This document shows positions 14,093-21,421 of a DNA stretch of 24,578 bases, piece by piece; positions within the stretch are counted from its first letter, which is position 1; every line of letters starts with the position of its first letter. The DNA is from CAZDVQ01 sp964508975 (lineage in GTDB: Bacteria > Bacteroidota > Bacteroidia > Chitinophagales > Saprospiraceae), in the NCBI GenBank assembly GCA_964508975.1, contig CAZDVQ010000064.1:1-24578 (forward strand), read 5' to 3'. The notes under the pieces are model-generated. The model did not search any database, was not told where the DNA came from, and saw only the letters and a program-made list of their open reading frames with translations. Both the position numbers and the translations under genes were made by a program.

Positions 14093-16903
14093 TTACTGCC
14101 CTACGATGTTGACCATCTTACCCGGTACAATAATCACCTTGTTTACCTTGAATCCTTCAAGCCACTTGGTCATCTGATCGCTAGCTAGGGCTGCAGCCTC
14201 GATGTCTTTAGGACTTGCATCTGCGGCAAACTCCAGCTCGGTGCGGCGCTTACCGTTGATACAAATCGGGTAAGTGATGGTATCTGATTTCAAATAGTCG
14301 TCATTGTGTACGGGGTAAGCCACGGTTTCAATAGATCCGCTATGACCAAGCTTTGACCAAAGCTCCTCGGCCACGAATGGCGCAAAAGGCGAAATAAGCA
14401 CCACCAACTCTTCCAGCACTTGCTTGCTGCGGCAGTTCAACTTTTTCAACTCGTTTACCGCAATCATGAAGGCCGACACGCAGGTGTTGAGCGAGAAACG
14501 CTCCACGTCGTCGTTTACTTTCTTGATACAAGCGTGCAGCGCTTTCAATTCATCTTTAGTGGGGGCTACATCTTGTGGTAGGAACTGGTCTTTATCAAAG
14601 AACAAGGACCAGAAACGGCGCAAGAACTTAGACGTGCCTTCAATACTTTGCATATCCCAAGGTTTGCTCATTTCTAAGGGCCCGAGGAACATCTCGTACA
14701 AACGGAAACAATCGGCACCGTACTTGGCAACCACGTCGTCGGGATTAACCACGTTAAAATAGCGTTTCGACATTTTGCCTACTTCGCTGCGGGTAAGCAA
14801 GCGGCCATCGGCGTTGCATTCAAAGATGGCTTCGGCGTAATCGCTGCGCCAAGCTTTAAACTGCTCGATGCCCTCGGCGGAGAGGTAAGAGTTGGCCGAG
14901 CCGTAGTCGCTCACAAAGTCGATGTAAACGGGTATCTCGGCAAATTCTTCATCGGGGTATTGGCCAATCATATCAGCAGATACAAACACGCTTTTACCGT
15001 CGCGCTTGTTTTTCATCATCAGCACGTACTCGATAACCCCTTGAATCATACCCTGGTTAATCAACTTGCGGAAAGGCTCGTCGGTGGGTACCAGGTTTAA
15101 ATCGTGCAAGAACTTGTGCCAAAAACGGGCGTACAGCAAGTGACCAACGGCATGTTCAGAGCCACCGAGGTACAAGTCGACCTCTTGCCATAGGTTTACG
15201 GCATCTTGGCTAAAAGGCTCGGCATCGTTGTTGGGGTCCATGTAGCGCAAGAAATACCAAGACGAGCCTGCAAAGCCTGGCATGGTATCCGTTTCGCGTT
15301 CAAAACCTGGATGGTGTTTCACCCAAGCGGCGTTGCGTGCCAATGGGGCTTTACCATCTTCGGTTGGTTTGTAATTATCCAGCTCGGGGAGTTCAACGGG
15401 TAGAGCGGAGTCGATATGTACTTGGCCCTCGGCATCGTATAGGATGGGGAATGGCTCGCCCCAGTAGCGTTGACGTGAGAAGTTAGCATCCCTAAAGCGG
15501 AAGTTCACACGGCGTTTACCCAATTTGCGCTGTTCAATCTCGTTCAGTATCGTCGCGATGGCCTCTACAACAGGTAGGCCATTTAGTAGGCCCGAGTTCA
15601 TCATCACGCCAACTTTATCTTCCATCTCAGCCTTTGGGAAAGCCGATTGGTCAACCACCGGGATAATGGGCAAGTTAAACTGCTGTGCAAAGCGGTTGTC
15701 GCGCTCATCGTTGCTCGGCACGGCCATAATAGCACCTGTACCATAGCCAGCCAACACGTAATCGCTAATCCAAATAGGTATGGGTTGACCCGTAAATGGG
15801 TTGGTCGCATATGCGCCGGTGAAAGCACCGGTTACTTTTTTCACATCGGCCATACGCTCGCGCTCCGTGCGGGCGCTCGCGTAAGCGATGTAAGCCTCAA
15901 CCTCGGTGCTTTGCGTTGGGCTACAAATTTGTTTAACCAGCTCGTGCTCGGGTGCCAACACCATGAAGGTAGCACCAAAGATGGTGTCAGGGCGGGTAGT
16001 AAAAATCTCGATGTTGGCCTCGCCGCCTTGAAGCGGGAAAAACACGGTTGCCCCTTCCGAGCGACCAATCCAGTTGCGTTGTTGTATTTTCAGCGCCTCA
16101 GGCCAATCAATGGTATCCAAGCCTTGCAGCAAGCGCTCGGCATACGCCGTAATGCGCAGTGACCATTGCAACATAGGGCGTTGCACCACGGGGTGACCGC
16201 CACGTTCCGACACACCGTCTTTCACCTCATCGTTGGCCAGAACCGTACCCAGCGCTTCACACCAGTTCACGTGACCCAACTTGCGGTAAGCCAGTCGGTA
16301 GTTCATCAGCACCTCGGCTTGTTTGGCAGCGGGCATGGCCTGCCATTCAGCGGCGCTAAAGTCAAAATCCTGTGCGTTAGCGGCATCAAGGCCAAGGTTA
16401 CCATGTAGCTTGAAGTATGCTTCCAGCTCGGCGATGGGCCTAGCTTTTTGCTGGGTATTATCGTAAAAATGGCCGTACAGCAGGATAAAAATATGCTGGG
16501 TCCACTTGTAGTAATTAGGTTCAGATGTAGTTACGGCACGGCTCCAATCATAGCTCAGGCCAATATTGTCCATCTGGCTGCGGTAGCGTTCAATATTCTC
16601 GGCGGTGCTCACGGCGGGATGTATGCCCGTTTCAATGGCATACTGTTCAGCGGGTAGGCCAAACGAGTCGAAGCCCATGGGGTGCAGCACGTTAAAGCCT
16701 TTGTGGCGTTTATAGCGCGAGAAAATATCGGTCGCGATATAGCCTAGCGGGTGCCCAACGTGCAAGCCCGCACCCGATGGGTAAGGGAACATATCGAGGA
16801 TATAGTACTTAGGTTTAGTACTATGGTTGTCGGCTTTGAACGATTGCTGTTCTTGCCAGTACGCCCGCCATTTAGCTTCAATTGATTGGTGGTTATATTC
16901 CAT
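14093..16903 (-). CDS. leuS: Leucyl-tRNA synthetase
   Basis: The 936-residue class I synthetase starts MEYNHQSIEAKWRAYW; an ATG eight codons further upstream is possible but adds residues not typical of the family. The HIGH motif is HVGH (48-51) and the KMSKS motif is KMSKR (710-714). Between them lie the tRNA-binding and editing parts: FTTRPDTIFGATFMVLAPEH, the threonine-rich editing site entrance, and GYGTGAIMAVPSNDERD. SSWYFLRYMDP belongs to the catalytic core. The C-terminal anticodon-binding helical bundle and the small C-terminal domain are complete. The enzyme charges tRNA-Leu and clears mischarged products. Its own promoter is at 16983-17011. No clear terminator follows, so the glycosyltransferase gene may be read through from leuS. 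Confidence 0.97.
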   Translation of the reverse strand: MEYNHQSIEAKWRAYWQEQQSFKADNHSTKPKYYILDMFPYPSGAGLHVGHPLGYIATDIFSRYKRHKGFNVLHPMGFDSFGLPAEQYAIETGIHPAVSTAENIERYRSQMDNIGLSYDWSRAVTTSEPNYYKWTQHIFILLYGHFYDNTQQKARPIAELEAYFKLHGNLGLDAANAQDFDFSAAEWQAMPAAKQAEVLMNYRLAYRKLGHVNWCEALGTVLANDEVKDGVSERGGHPVVQRPMLQWSLRITAYAERLLQGLDTIDWPEALKIQQRNWIGRSEGATVFFPLQGGEANIEIFTTRPDTIFGATFMVLAPEHELVKQICSPTQSTEVEAYIAYASARTERERMADVKKVTGAFTGAYATNPFTGQPIPIWISDYVLAGYGTGAIMAVPSNDERDNRFAQQFNLPIIPVVDQSAFPKAEMEDKVGVMMNSGLLNGLPVVEAIATILNEIEQRKLGKRRVNFRFRDANFSRQRYWGEPFPILYDAEGQVHIDSALPVELPELDNYKPTEDGKAPLARNAAWVKHHPGFERETDTMPGFAGSSWYFLRYMDPNNDAEPFSQDAVNLWQEVDLYLGGSEHAVGHLLYARFWHKFLHDLNLVPTDEPFRKLINQGMIQGVIEYVLMMKNKRDGKSVFVSADMIGQYPDEEFAEIPVYIDFVSDYGSANSYLSAEGIEQFKAWRSDYAEAIFECNADGRLLTRSEVGKMSKRYFNVVNPDDVVAKYGADCFRLYEMFLGPLEMSKPWDMQSIEGTSKFLRRFWSLFFDKDQFLPQDVAPTKDELKALHACIKKVNDDVERFSLNTCVSAFMIAVNELKKLNCRSKQVLEELVVLISPFAPFVAEELWSKLGHSGSIETVAYPVHNDDYLKSDTITYPICINGKRRTELEFAADASPKDIEAAALASDQMTKWLEGFKVNKVIIVPGKMVNIVGQ

Positions 16904-16982
16904 GTTTAGGCCAGATATTAAATTCAAGGCCCAAAAATACTAAGAGTATCGTGGAATTTGGCATTAAAGTGTTGGTGTAAAG

Positions 16983-17011
16983 CAAATTTACACAAATACT
17001 TAAGCAAGCAA
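16983..17011 (-). promoter_or_regulatory. leuS promoter
   Basis: On the minus strand, TTG (17009-17011), an 18-bp spacer, then TAAATTTG (16983-16990), an exact TAnnTTTG. The -7 box overlaps a small palindrome, GTGTAAA / TTTACAC (16975-16981 and 16987-16993). Three GCTAAA repeats lie just upstream of the TTG (about 17021-17043). The leader would be about 70 nt. Confidence 0.65.
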
Positions 17012-17042
17012 GCTTTACCGTTTAGCCATTTTAGCCTTTAGC

Positions 17043-17076
17043 AACATCGGCTCACTGGTGAGCTGATGTTTTCTTT
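17043..17076 (+). terminator. Orphan terminator-like hairpin on the plus strand
   Basis: AACATCGGCTCAC (17043-17055) pairs with GTGAGCTGATGTT (17058-17070) with one G-U pair, followed by TTTTCTTT. It is a good plus-strand terminator, yet no plus-strand gene lies upstream. On the minus strand it has no T-run after the stem. GC-rich copy F starts at once after the T-run. Confidence 0.6.
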
Positions 17077-17174
17077 GGGGCGCGTCGGCGCGTTGCGCCG
17101 TCGGGCTGTGCGCGGCTGCGCGTTGCTTGTCCCTGACGGGAGCGCCTGCGGCGCCCGCTACCATCCCTCGCGCA
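17077..17174 (+). repeat. GC-rich intergenic element, copy F
   Basis: It begins CTTTGGGGCGCG, then a CGGCGCG-TTG-CGCCG hairpin, GTCGGGCTGTGCGC, GGCTGCGCGTTGC, CTTGTCCCTGACGGGAGC, the hairpin GCGCCTGCGGCGC, and ends CCATCCCTCGCGCA. It lies 6 bp from the stop of the 17181 lipoprotein gene and points against its neighbours. Confidence 0.72.
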
Positions 17175-17180
17175 GGACTA

Positions 17181-17555
17181 TTACATTTTTTCGAAGCTCA
17201 GCGAGAACTCTACTTTTTGCAACACCGTGGTAAGGACCAAATTTTTCTCGTCGAGCGATTGGACATTAAATCGTACGGCGTCATTACCTGGCGAAACGAT
17301 TTCGTTGGCCTCCAGCTCAAAGGGTAGGCTTAAATCAGCGTTGATGAGCGGGAAAAGGTTAGAGGTCATCTTGCCATCTTCCGAGAAGTTGAAGGTAAGA
17401 TCCTGCAAGGTAGTGGTAGGTTCTCCTTTACGTGTGGCCGAAACCAACTTCCAGTCGCCCAGGAGTTTTTCTTTGCTTGGTGTTTTGTCATCAGATGCGC
17501 AAGCTGCTAATAATCCCATGGTGAGCAACAAGCTGAAGAAGTAGATAGGGCGCAT
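17181..17555 (-). CDS. Small lipocalin-like lipoprotein (fourth in cluster)
   Basis: The protein has 124 residues. The signal peptide ends in a lipobox (LLAAC, lipidated C19). The mature part starts the lipocalin-like pattern with LLGDWKLVSA, followed by beta strands ending in LTFNFSEDGKM, VRFNVQSL and LVLTTVLQKVEFSLSF. Bacteroidota have many such outer-membrane or periplasmic lipoproteins, mostly of unknown function. It is last of four co-oriented genes with similar architecture and starts 18 bp after the previous one. The ligand is unknown. Confidence 0.85.
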   Translation of the reverse strand: MRPIYFFSLLLTMGLLAACASDDKTPSKEKLLGDWKLVSATRKGEPTTTLQDLTFNFSEDGKMTSNLFPLINADLSLPFELEANEIVSPGNDAVRFNVQSLDEKNLVLTTVLQKVEFSLSFEKM

Positions 17556-17573
17556 AAATTAAGCTAAAGGTTA

Positions 17574-18041
17574 TTAAGGTTTTGGAATAAACACCATCCG
17601 GGAGGCTTGGCCGTCGCTTTGCATTTGCAGCACCAGCGATGTAGCGGTAAGTTGCTCGATAAGCATCTCTAAGGCTTGGCCAGTTTTTTCGAGTGGTGTC
17701 GTAAATATTTTATTGCCGATAATATTGTACAAACTCATGGCTTTGTAGGTACCTGAAGTTGCAATCATCTTGCCTTCTTTGGTAAACTGGAGGGTAGATT
17801 CAAACTCGATGACCTTGGCCGGTATGGAAAAATCTCCGACTCGGAGCGAGTCGAGCTTCCATGTACCAACAATAACCGACTTATACCGTTCGGTAGGGTC
17901 GACGGGGCGGGGGGCGGCTACAGTTGTGGTTACCGGGGTGCTACGGCTTGAATGATTACTTGAGGTACCAGTTTGTAAGCCCTTGTCCTTACATGCCGCG
18001 AATAGGCATAGTATGGCGATTAGGTAAGTAATCTTGGACAT
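17574..18041 (-). CDS. Lipocalin-like lipoprotein (third in cluster)
   Basis: The protein has 155 residues. The signal peptide ends LFAAC (lipidated C17). A Ser/Thr/Pro-rich linker (about 20-50) follows, then VIVGTWKLDSLRVG, the G-x-W start of a lipocalin-like barrel, LQFTKEGKMIATSGTYKAMS, IIGNKIFTT and LTATSLVLQMQSD. The same order of elements is seen in the other three cluster members. It sits 24 bp downstream of the 18066 gene and 18 bp upstream of the 17181 gene, so it is most likely in one operon with them. Its function is unknown. Confidence 0.85.
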   Translation of the reverse strand: MSKITYLIAILCLFAACKDKGLQTGTSSNHSSRSTPVTTTVAAPRPVDPTERYKSVIVGTWKLDSLRVGDFSIPAKVIEFESTLQFTKEGKMIATSGTYKAMSLYNIIGNKIFTTPLEKTGQALEMLIEQLTATSLVLQMQSDGQASRMVFIPKP

Positions 18042-18065
18042 GTTTCTTGGGTATTAACGGTTGGC

Positions 18066-18470
18066 TTATTTGGGGGAAAAAGTCCAACGGATGGTGAAGT
18101 TCTCTGCGGGATAGTATTGGTCAGCTACGAGGTAGCGTTCTGTCATTTCTACAATCTGGAAATCGGGGTAATTCTTCACGTTGGTGAAGTGAATTTTACC
18201 ATCATCTATAATATAATCAAAGCTACGGCTTTCTCCACCCATGCTCATGGTATACTGGCGAGCCGTAAAAACGAGCTCAATTTCGCCGATCAGGCTGGCA
18301 AAATCAACGGCTTTACCGTCCTTGAGCATCGCCTCGCAGTTCCAATTTTGGCTTATCATGCGAACACGTTCAACACCTTCAACGGCTTGCATAAAGGGTA
18401 TGCTACCGGTTTGGGCTTGGCTATACAATGGGGCGGCGATGCAAAGGAAGAAAAAGTAGATGTAACGCAT
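18066..18470 (-). CDS. Secreted lipocalin-like protein, no lipobox (second in cluster)
   Basis: The protein has 134 residues from the ATG at 18468-18470. An ATG at 18503 would precede the signal peptide MRYIYFFFLCIAAPLYSQAQ and overlap the previous gene, so it is rejected. Unlike its three neighbours it has no lipobox cysteine and should be cleaved by signal peptidase I. The mature part shows NWNCEAMLKDG in place of G-x-W-x-L, then ELVFTARQYTMSMGGE, YIIDDGKIHFTNV and MTERYLVA, the same strand order as the neighbours. It starts 11 bp after the previous stop. Confidence 0.8.
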   Translation of the reverse strand: MRYIYFFFLCIAAPLYSQAQTGSIPFMQAVEGVERVRMISQNWNCEAMLKDGKAVDFASLIGEIELVFTARQYTMSMGGESRSFDYIIDDGKIHFTNVKNYPDFQIVEMTERYLVADQYYPAENFTIRWTFSPK

Positions 18471-18481
18471 AGAGAGCCTGA

Positions 18482-18835
18482 TTATTTTTTGAATAGAAAC
18501 CACTCGGCACCAGAATTCTGGAGAATAATGTGTTTCGGTTCCACTATAATTATTTTCGATGCGGGCAGCTTGGAGTTAGGGTAGAAAACCGAATCCCGTT
18601 GAACGATGTACCGCACGCTGTCGGGGCGTATCAATGTTTTGATGCGCCAGCCATCGCTGGTAAAAGTATAGGTAGGATTGCCCATGGCCTCACCGGAAAC
18701 GGTTTGTTCATTGGTTTTCAAGCGTTCCAAATTCCACGTACCCAACAGCGTTTTGTGGTAAACATGGTACTTAGAATGGCAGCTAGCCAAGGCAAACAGC
18801 CCGAAAAACACTATAAATATACGATTTATTTTCAT
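18482..18835 (-). CDS. Lipocalin-like lipoprotein (first in cluster)
   Basis: The protein has 117 residues from the ATG at 18833-18835. A GTG at 18853 lies inside the yebC terminator, so it is unlikely. The signal peptide ends LFALASC (lipidated C19). LLGTWNLERLKTN, YTFTSDGWRIKTL, VRYIVQRDSVFY and KIIIVEPKHIILQ then follow the shared lipocalin-like pattern. I see no clear promoter in the short gap after the yebC terminator, so how the cluster is transcribed is open. Confidence 0.82.
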   Translation of the reverse strand: MKINRIFIVFFGLFALASCHSKYHVYHKTLLGTWNLERLKTNEQTVSGEAMGNPTYTFTSDGWRIKTLIRPDSVRYIVQRDSVFYPNSKLPASKIIIVEPKHIILQNSGAEWFLFKK

Positions 18836-18854
18836 AAAGGTCTCAAAATGCACT

Positions 18855-18892
18855 AAAAAAGGTGAACGATCAAAATTTCGTTCACCTTTTTT
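18855..18892 (-). terminator. yebC terminator
   Basis: GGTGAACGA (18861-18869) and TCGTTCACC (18878-18886) form a perfect 9-bp stem with an 8-nt loop, flanked by six A and six T, so on the minus strand it ends in a T-run. It lies 20 bp past the yebC stop. It also looks functional in the other direction. Confidence 0.92.
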
Positions 18893-18912
18893 GCAGGTTA
18901 TTCAAAGCCGAA

Positions 18913-19620
18913 TTAGCCCATGGTGGTAAACACCTGGAGCACGTCTTCGTCTTCTTCGAGTTTCTCGATTAGCTTCTCGATGTCTTCTTGTTGTTCTTCC
19001 GTCAACTCTTTGGTAACGGTAGGGAAACGTTGGAGCGATGCGTTAATCACCTCGATGTTGCGTTCTTCGAGGGCTTTTTGCATGGCACCGTAATCTTCAA
19101 AGGCAGTGTACACGTAAACCTCTTCGCCGTCCACCTGGAAATCTTCAGCACCGTGATCGATGAGTTCAAGTTCAAGTTCTTCTATATCGAGGCCAGCGGC
19201 CAAGAATTTAAACTCGCCCTTGTGTTCAAACATGAAAGAAGCAGATCCCGAGTTACCAAGCTCCCCGTTACACTTTTTAAAGTACATGCGGAGGTTGGCC
19301 ACCGTACGGGTCGGGTTATCTGTACCCGTTTCAACCATGAAGGAGATACCGTGTGGTCCGATGCCTTCATACACGATTTCAGAGAATACTTTATCGCTTT
19401 TTTCAGAGGCTTTTTTGATGGCGTTTTCCACGTTTACTTTAGGCATGTTGGCTGCCTTGGCATTCTGGATAGCAATCCTCAAACGGGGGTTAGTGTTGGG
19501 ATCAGGACCACTAGCTTTAACGGACATCGAGATTTCGCGACCGATTTTAGTAAAAGCCTGCGACATGGCAGACCAACGTTTCATTTTACGTGCTTTGCGA
19601 TATTCAAACGCTCTTCCCAT
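18913..19620 (-). CDS. yebC: YebC/PmpR/TACO1-family protein
   Basis: The 235-residue length is the family's usual one. The start MGRAFEYRKARKMKRW is the Bacteroidota form of the family's N terminus, followed by ASGPDPNTNPRLRIAIQNAK, NMPKVNVENAIKKA, YEGIGPHGISFMVETGTDNP and the acidic C-terminal part with EELELELIDHGAED. Members act as transcription regulators (PmpR) or, as more recent work suggests, in translation at polyproline-type stalls (TACO1-like). Which applies here cannot be told. A promoter is predicted at 19790-19817, so the leader is about 160 nt and includes GC-rich copy G in the sense direction. Confidence 0.95.
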   Translation of the reverse strand: MGRAFEYRKARKMKRWSAMSQAFTKIGREISMSVKASGPDPNTNPRLRIAIQNAKAANMPKVNVENAIKKASEKSDKVFSEIVYEGIGPHGISFMVETGTDNPTRTVANLRMYFKKCNGELGNSGSASFMFEHKGEFKFLAAGLDIEELELELIDHGAEDFQVDGEEVYVYTAFEDYGAMQKALEERNIEVINASLQRFPTVTKELTEEQQEDIEKLIEKLEEDEDVLQVFTTMG

Positions 19621-19661
19621 GGTTGTTTGGTTTTTAAAATAGCTTTAGTAGAGTTTCACCG

Positions 19662-19770
19662 CCCCGCGCAAGCTGCCTGGAGGGCAGCGCCAAAGGCGCT
19701 GGTGCGTAGCACCGAGGCGAGCAGCCGAGCCCGGAAGGGAGCGACCCCGGCGCGAGCCGGGGATGCGCCC
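19662..19770 (-). repeat. GC-rich intergenic element, copy G, in the yebC leader
   Basis: On the minus strand it begins TTTTTTGGGCGCATCCCC. CCCCGGCTCGCGCCGGGG then forms a compact hairpin, followed by GTCGCTCCCTTCCGGG, GGTGCTACGCACC, AGCGCCTTTGGCGCT and CCCTCCAGGCAGCTTGCGC. It matches copies C and E in order and core. Because the yebC promoter lies just upstream, the whole element is probably transcribed as part of the yebC leader. Confidence 0.8.
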
Positions 19771-19789
19771 AAAAAATCATTTTGGCCTG

Positions 19790-19817
19790 CAAAAGTAAAC
19801 AGAATCTAGCAAAACAA
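19790..19817 (-). promoter_or_regulatory. yebC promoter
   Basis: On the minus strand, TTG (19815-19817), a 17-bp spacer, then TACTTTTG (19790-19797), an exact TAnnTTTG. Transcription should start near 19783, about a dozen bases before the GGGCG start of copy G. Confidence 0.55.
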
Positions 19818-19884
19818 GAACTTTTTGCTCGCGAAAGGCCTTTGCGTAAGTTTAGAACTTGGCTTTGGGCGAAAAAATGGGCTT

Positions 19885-19932
19885 AAAAACAAAATACCCA
19901 CTCGGCTAGTTGGGGGACTGCACGAGCGGGTA
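19885..19932 (-). terminator. ilvE terminator
   Basis: On the minus strand TACCCGCTCG (19932-19923) pairs with CGAGTGGGTA (19904-19895) over 10 bp with one G-U pair, around an 18-nt loop. The T-rich tract TTTTGTTTTT (19894-19885) follows. Confidence 0.85.
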
Positions 19933-19984
19933 CTTGCTATATAAAAATAAGTTCCTGTGGTAAGAAGCTTATGTAAAGCCTTGA

Positions 19985-21064
19985 TTATAAGCTGTGTTGC
20001 GTGGTACCAACGAGGTGGATCCACTGGTGTTTGTCGGCTTCGCGGCCCTCTTTGATGGCCTCGAAATGTGCCTTGAGCATTGGGCCAATTTGGCGACCCT
20101 CGATAGGTGGAACCTGGTAAACAGTACCTTTGTACGAGAAGTCGATGACGTGCGAGATAACCGCCGCGGTGCCCGAGCCGAACACTTCGCGCAAGGTACC
20201 GTTATTGGCGGCTGCAACCACCTCGTCGATGCTTACTGGTCTAACTTCAAGTTTCAGACCGAGGTCATTGGCCAAGGTGATGAGGCTATCGCGGGTGATA
20301 CCCGAGAGGATGCTATCGGTGGTAGGTGGGGTGAGCAGTGTATCGCCGATGACCACGAAAATGTTCATGGTGCCACATTCTTGCAAGTATTTGTACTCTA
20401 GACCATCGAGCCAAAGGATTTGGTCAAAACCTTTAGCCCTGATCAGAGAGGCCGGCATGATGGTAGCGGCGTAGTTACCCGCAGCTTTGGCCGCACCGGT
20501 ACCGCCAGGGAATGCGCGGATATAGTGTTCTTCAACCCAAAGGCGAACGGGTTTTGGGTAGTAAGGGCCTGTTGGGCCAGTCATGATGATAAAGCGGTAG
20601 GTATCAGAAGCGCGAACACCGAGGAAACCATCGGTAGCGAACATCATGGGGCGGATGTATAGCGAGCCGATTTCAGGGCTAGGAATCCAATCGCGGTCCA
20701 ATTCAACGAGCGTTTCGAGGGCTTGCATGAACAAATCCTCGGGGATAGTGGGCATGTACAAGCGCTCGGCCGAGCGGTTGATGCGCTGCGCGTGGGCTTC
20801 AGGGCGGAACAACTGGATTTCGCCCTCGGTGTTGAGGTGCGCTTTCATGCCTTCAAAAATGGCTTGGCCATAGTGGAGCGCCATGTTGGCGGGGCTAATC
20901 TCGATGTTGCCGTAGGGTACAATTTTAAAATCTTGCCATTGCCCGTCTACAAAGTCGGCAACGAACATATGGTCAGAGAAGGTTTTACCGAAAGGCAAAT
21001 CATTGAAATTTGTCTGCGATAACCTCGAAGCACTTGTTTTCTCAATGTGGAAATTGTAAGCCAT
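19985..21064 (-). CDS. ilvE: Branched-chain amino acid aminotransferase
   Basis: The 359-residue protein starts MAYNFHIEKTSASRL. An ATG 15 codons upstream is rejected because it lies before the likely transcription start. It is a fold-type IV PLP enzyme of the longer (group II, eukaryote-like) BCAT type: HYGQAIFEGMKAH, the RPEAHAQRINRSAERLYMP region, GGTGAAKAAGNYAA with the PLP lysine K193, LQECGTMNIFVV, SGITRDSLI, and EVFGSGTAAVISHV near the C terminus. It transfers amino groups between glutamate and the keto acids of Ile, Leu and Val, in the cytosol. It has its own promoter with both boxes clear, and its own terminator. Confidence 0.96.
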   Translation of the reverse strand: MAYNFHIEKTSASRLSQTNFNDLPFGKTFSDHMFVADFVDGQWQDFKIVPYGNIEISPANMALHYGQAIFEGMKAHLNTEGEIQLFRPEAHAQRINRSAERLYMPTIPEDLFMQALETLVELDRDWIPSPEIGSLYIRPMMFATDGFLGVRASDTYRFIIMTGPTGPYYPKPVRLWVEEHYIRAFPGGTGAAKAAGNYAATIMPASLIRAKGFDQILWLDGLEYKYLQECGTMNIFVVIGDTLLTPPTTDSILSGITRDSLITLANDLGLKLEVRPVSIDEVVAAANNGTLREVFGSGTAAVISHVIDFSYKGTVYQVPPIEGRQIGPMLKAHFEAIKEGREADKHQWIHLVGTTQHSL

Positions 21065-21079
21065 CACGCAATTTTTTTG

Positions 21080-21110
21080 CAAAATTAATTCCAAAATAGG
21101 AATTACCAAA
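21080..21110 (-). promoter_or_regulatory. ilvE promoter, nearly leaderless
   Basis: On the minus strand TTTG (21107-21110), a 19-bp spacer, and TAATTTTG (21080-21087): both boxes match the Bacteroidota consensus exactly. The -7 box ends 15 bp before the ATG, so the leader should be only about ten nucleotides. It is the best promoter in the window. Confidence 0.8.
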
Positions 21111-21141
21111 TATTTTTTGGGATTTTAGGTCCCAATATAGC

Positions 21142-21159
21142 GAATTTTAGCTAAAATTC
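21142..21159. promoter_or_regulatory. 18-bp perfect palindrome upstream of ilvE
   Basis: GAATTTTAGCTAAAATTC is perfectly symmetric and lies 31 bp upstream of the ilvE TTTG box. The core TTTAGCTAAA also occurs before the amylase gene (2859-2868). It may be a regulator site. The regulator is unknown. Confidence 0.5.
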
Positions 21160-21382
21160 TACCACCTTACCAATATGCAAAATATTGTTTTGCAGTAAGG
21201 GGCGTGGGGGTGAAGAATTTTCCTACACTCCTATGTAATTTCTACCTAACTTGCTGCTCAAAGGTACATAAAATTACCAAACTGCGACGTCTGGTAGCAA
21301 TTTTGTAAAACTATTCTGCTTGCTAAAAGGTTCTAAACGAATAATTTTAGCCTTTAATAACCGTAATTAAGATTTACAATCC

Positions 21383-21390
21383 TAATTTTG
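21383..21390 (+). promoter_or_regulatory. queA promoter -7 box
   Basis: TAATTTTG matches TAnnTTTG exactly and lies 31 bp before the queA ATG. The upstream region has no TTG at the right distance, so the -33 part is weak. Confidence 0.55.
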
Positions 21391-21421
21391 CACCTCCTTA
21401 CGCAAAACCCGTCATCTACCT

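Larger units (their letters stand above)
19621..19984. other. Gene-free stretch between ilvE and yebC
   Basis: These 364 bases hold, in transcription order (right to left): the ilvE terminator (19932-19885), the yebC promoter (19817-19790), GC-rich copy G (19770-19662) and about 40 bases of AT-rich leader with a GGCTAAA-like AGCTTTAG before the yebC ATG. I see no gene. Confidence 0.7.
21065..21421. other. Divergent control region between ilvE and queA
   Basis: These 357 bases have no gene but several signals: the ilvE promoter (21080-21110), an 18-bp palindrome (21142-21159), a 6-bp hairpin GCAAAA/TTTTGC (21177-21193), about 190 AT-rich bases with no clear feature, and the queA -7 box (21383-21390). 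Confidence 0.7.

Noticed and set aside
15647..16162. 171-codon plus-strand frame inside leuS
   Set aside because: Long only because the leuS coding strand is GC-rich; the opposite strand encodes conserved synthetase motifs throughout.
18988..19809. 273-codon plus-strand frame over yebC and copy G
   Set aside because: It is antisense to yebC and continues through the repeat and the yebC promoter; the translation shows no family features.
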